Source: Siminovitchia sediminis (GTDB lineage Bacteria; Bacillota; Bacilli; Bacillales; Bacillaceae_C). From it: 64,000 nucleotides of DNA. The stretch lies in assembly GCF_042680885.1 (NCBI RefSeq), contig NZ_JBHUEO010000062.1:1-64000 (forward strand), written 5' to 3'. Positions within the stretch are counted from its first letter, which is position 1. Each line of letters opens with the position of its first letter. Positions 61,528 to 64,000 of the stretch are shown piece by piece. The position numbers and the translations under genes are program-made. A model generated the notes under the pieces. That model was given only the letters and a program-made list of their open reading frames with translations. It had not been told where the DNA came from and searched no databases.

Positions 61528-63732
61528 TTAGACTTTCTTGATCGGAGCAAAATCCGCCAAAAGGCGCTTGATCCCTGTCGGGCTTGGAAAAGCAATATCG
61601 AGTTCCACACTTCCGCCGTCTTTCTTTATGCTGACCACCGTGCCGGTGCCCCATTTTTTATGTTCTGCCTTGTCCCCTACCTTCCAATCGGCCTGGTCCG
61701 TATCCGAAGCGGGTACCGGGCGGGAAGCAGGCCTGGAAGCCGGCTGTTTATTTCTGAATCCAAATGTGAATGACGCGCTCGGTTCTCTCTCCACTTCTTC
61801 CACAAGTTCATCCGGGATTTCATCAATAAAGCGTGAAACTGGATTCATGTTTGTACGGCCATAGAGGGTCCTCATATGAGCATTGGTCATATAGAGCTCC
61901 TCTTCAGCCCTCGTAATACCTACATAAGCCAGCCGCCGTTCTTCTTCCATCTCATCTTCATCCACCAGAGAGCGGTTATGGGGAAATATGCCTTCCTCCA
62001 TTCCGATTAAAAAGACAACCGGAAATTCTAATCCTTTGGCGGAGTGGAGCGTCATAAGCGTAACTGCATCGTTGCCGTCATCAGACTCATTCAGTTGGTC
62101 AATGTCTGCAATCAGCGCTAAATCCGTTAAAAAGGCAACGAGGCTTTTATCATCGCTTCCGTCTTCAAAACTTTTTGTAACAGACAGGAACTCTTCTATA
62201 TTTTCAAGACGGCTTTCAGCTTCAAGCGTTTTTTCTGCCTTCAGCATGTCACGATACCCAGATTTATCAATCACTTCTTCAACCAGCTCTGTTACCGACA
62301 AGTATTCCTGCATCTGTTCAAAGTTATGGATCATTTCATAGAAAGCTGAGGCAGAATTCGCCACTCTCGGGCTTACCCCGATAAAATCGATTACCTTTAG
62401 GGCATCAAACATAGATGTATCCTGCTCGTTGGCATAAGCAGCGATCCGTTCCATGGAAGCAGCTCCAATTCCGCGCTTGGGTACATTGATGATGCGCTGT
62501 AAGCTGATATCATCATCCGGATTGGCAATCAGCCTTAAATAGGCTAGGAGGTCTTTTATTTCTTTTCGGTCGTAGAACTTTGTACCTCCTACAATGTTGT
62601 AGGGAATATTTGATTTCATCAAAACTTCTTCCAAGGCACGTGATTGAGCATTTGTTCTATACAGGATCGCAATGTCTGATCGATCTCTTTTGCCGGACTC
62701 TGTTAAGTCTTTGATTTGGCGCGCAACAAATTCCGCCTCTGTTTTTTCCCCATCTGCACGGTAATATTTAATCTTTTCACCGTGGTCATTATCCGTCCAT
62801 AATTTTTTCGGTTTACGGTTCAAATTATTCTTGATGACCTCATTCGCAGCTTCAAGAATTTTTTTCGTTGAGCGATAATTTTGTTCAAGTAAAATGACTT
62901 TCGCGTTGGGATAGTCTTTTTCAAAAGAAAGGATGTTAGCAATATCCGCGCCGCGCCACCTATAGATCGATTGGTCGGAGTCTCCGACAACACACAGATT
63001 TTCAAATCTCTCTGCAATCATCTTGACAAGCATGTACTGTGCGCGGTTCGTATCCTGGTACTCATCCACATGAATATATTGAAATTTCCGCTGATAGAAT
63101 TCCAGCACCTCCGGGACTCTTTTAAACAGCTGGATCGTGACCATAATCAGGTCGTCAAAATCCAACGAATGGTTTCTCCGGAGGCGTCTTTGGTATTCCG
63201 TGTACACTTCACTTATGACCTTGTCGTAAAAACCTGAAGCATCCTTAGCATATTCCTCTGCTGTGATCAGCTCGTTTTTCTTATTGCTGATCGAGCCTAA
63301 TATTGCCCGTGGATCAAACTTTTTTGAATCTATATTTTTATCTTTTAACACACCTTTGATAACAGACAGCTGATCCGTCGTATCCAAGATGGAAAAGTTC
63401 CGGTTATATCCCAGCCGGTCAATGTCACGGCGCAGGATCCGTACACACATCGAATGAAAAGTCGAAATCCATACATCCCGGGCATCGGAGCCGATAATTT
63501 TTCCGATCCGATCCTTCATTTCTCTTGCAGCTTTATTTGTGAAAGTGATTGCCAGGATATTATAGGGGTTGATACCTTTTTCCAATATTAAATAAGCTAC
63601 CCTGTGGGTCAGTACCCTTGTCTTTCCGCTTCCCGCACCTGCCATGATCAGCAGCGGCCCTTCGGTCGTTTTAACCGCTTCTTTCTGTTCTTTATTTAAA
63701 CCCTCCAGTAGATTTCCGGCTAAAAATTGCAT
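61528..63732 (-). CDS. pcrA: ATP-dependent DNA helicase PcrA
   Basis: A 734-residue UvrD-family helicase, 3'-5', essential in bacilli, resolving transcription-replication conflicts and RecA filaments. AGAGSGKTRVLTHR (Walker A), VDEYQDTN, GDSDQSIYRWRGAD, LEQNYRS, TLHSAKGLEFPVVF and YVGITRAEEELY are in order. The C-terminal Tudor-like RNA-polymerase-binding domain (KVGDKAEHKKWGTGTVVSI) is present. AAGGCGGTGATCAC precedes its ATG. Confidence 0.98.
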   Translation of the reverse strand: MQFLAGNLLEGLNKEQKEAVKTTEGPLLIMAGAGSGKTRVLTHRVAYLILEKGINPYNILAITFTNKAAREMKDRIGKIIGSDARDVWISTFHSMCVRILRRDIDRLGYNRNFSILDTTDQLSVIKGVLKDKNIDSKKFDPRAILGSISNKKNELITAEEYAKDASGFYDKVISEVYTEYQRRLRRNHSLDFDDLIMVTIQLFKRVPEVLEFYQRKFQYIHVDEYQDTNRAQYMLVKMIAERFENLCVVGDSDQSIYRWRGADIANILSFEKDYPNAKVILLEQNYRSTKKILEAANEVIKNNLNRKPKKLWTDNDHGEKIKYYRADGEKTEAEFVARQIKDLTESGKRDRSDIAILYRTNAQSRALEEVLMKSNIPYNIVGGTKFYDRKEIKDLLAYLRLIANPDDDISLQRIINVPKRGIGAASMERIAAYANEQDTSMFDALKVIDFIGVSPRVANSASAFYEMIHNFEQMQEYLSVTELVEEVIDKSGYRDMLKAEKTLEAESRLENIEEFLSVTKSFEDGSDDKSLVAFLTDLALIADIDQLNESDDGNDAVTLMTLHSAKGLEFPVVFLIGMEEGIFPHNRSLVDEDEMEEERRLAYVGITRAEEELYMTNAHMRTLYGRTNMNPVSRFIDEIPDELVEEVEREPSASFTFGFRNKQPASRPASRPVPASDTDQADWKVGDKAEHKKWGTGTVVSIKKDGGSVELDIAFPSPTGIKRLLADFAPIKKV

Positions 63733-63780
63733 GTGATCACCGCCTTTTCCAGAACGTTTGTTCTTGTCATGTCAAACCTA

Positions 63781-64000
63781 TCATCTATTTTTAACAGCCC
63801 GGACTGTTTTTAAAGCTTCTTTCAAATTTTCATACACCGCATTGCCGACAATAATGACATCGGCATGCTCTCCCATTTCCTTTGCCTGATCTGCTGTGTG
63901 AATGCCGCCACCGTAAAAAAGTGTCGTATGTTCTAGCACTTCTTTAACAGACCGAACCATATTGGGGTCACCGTATGTACCGCTGTATTCCAAATAAAAG
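63781..64000 (-). CDS. pcrB: Heptaprenylglyceryl phosphate synthase PcrB, C-terminal part
   Basis: The last ~72 codons of pcrB; the gene runs past the right edge. FYLEYSGTYGD and LFYGGGIHTADQAKEM form the phosphate-binding end of the TIM barrel, and DVIIVGNAVYENL the final helix. PcrB joins heptaprenyl diphosphate to glycerol-1-phosphate. It heads the pcrB-pcrA-ligA-camS operon, 48 bases before pcrA. Confidence 0.93.
   Translation of the reverse strand, partial: FYLEYSGTYGDPNMVRSVKEVLEHTTLFYGGGIHTADQAKEMGEHADVIIVGNAVYENLKEALKTVRAVKNR

Overview
The window is chromosomal DNA of a low-GC, Gram-positive, aerobic member of the Bacillaceae. The evidence is strong AGGAGG-type ribosome binding sites, TTG and GTG starts, sigma-B-like promoters, the tRNA-amidotransferase operon gatCAB, the pcrB-pcrA-ligA-camS gene order known from Bacillus subtilis, a DesK/DesR membrane-fluidity system and a stressosome-type RsbR paralogue. 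I cannot name the genus from sequence alone. Most genes lie on the minus strand. Two runs of N (52183-52372 and 58040-58206) sit inside tandem repeats and are scaffold gaps.

Region by region. 0-6 kb: UvrD-like helicase, heme O synthase, and a MHYT-GGDEF-EAL cyclic-di-GMP protein. 6-10 kb: RsbR-like STAS protein and des-desK-desR, with a perfect Rex-type palindrome in front of des. 10-21 kb: YbxH-like small protein, UbiB/AarF-family kinase, membrane-anchored trypsin-like protease, an EmrB-type efflux pump divergent from a TetR regulator, a sigma-B-type catalase, a class A penicillin-binding protein and tRNA-Leu(CAG). 22-32 kb: csoR-copA-copZ copper operon, a second large catalase with a changed active site, an MFS/GntR pair, and the arsR-arsB-arsC operon. 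32-34 kb: a yybP-ykoY (manganese) riboswitch in front of a kinase-like gene, then pyridoxamine kinase. 34-38 kb: a quinone/electrophile-detoxification cluster (YwnB-like reductase, FMN reductase, luciferase-like oxidoreductase, catE, catD) in which two genes are broken. 38-45 kb: tRNA dihydrouridine synthase with a decayed partial copy beside it, rlmCD, sirtuin, PCYCGC lipoprotein, GNAT. 45-49 kb: dgkB and a four-gene overlapping ECF sigma / anti-sigma / membrane-protein operon. 49-53 kb: a secreted glucosaminidase with many SH3 repeats. 53-64 kb: N-acetyltransferase, gatB-gatA-gatC, a 123-bp tandem repeat array, camS, ligA, pcrA and the end of pcrB.

Common themes are resistance to oxidative, metal and electrophile stress (two catalases with sigma-B-like promoters, Cu, As, Mn and quinone systems), envelope maintenance (PBP, glucosaminidase, ECF operon, Des system) and housekeeping. 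The most unusual items are the Mn riboswitch on a kinase gene, the KatE-like protein lacking the catalytic asparagine, the Rex-type site at des, the in-frame stop in catE, and the repeat arrays.
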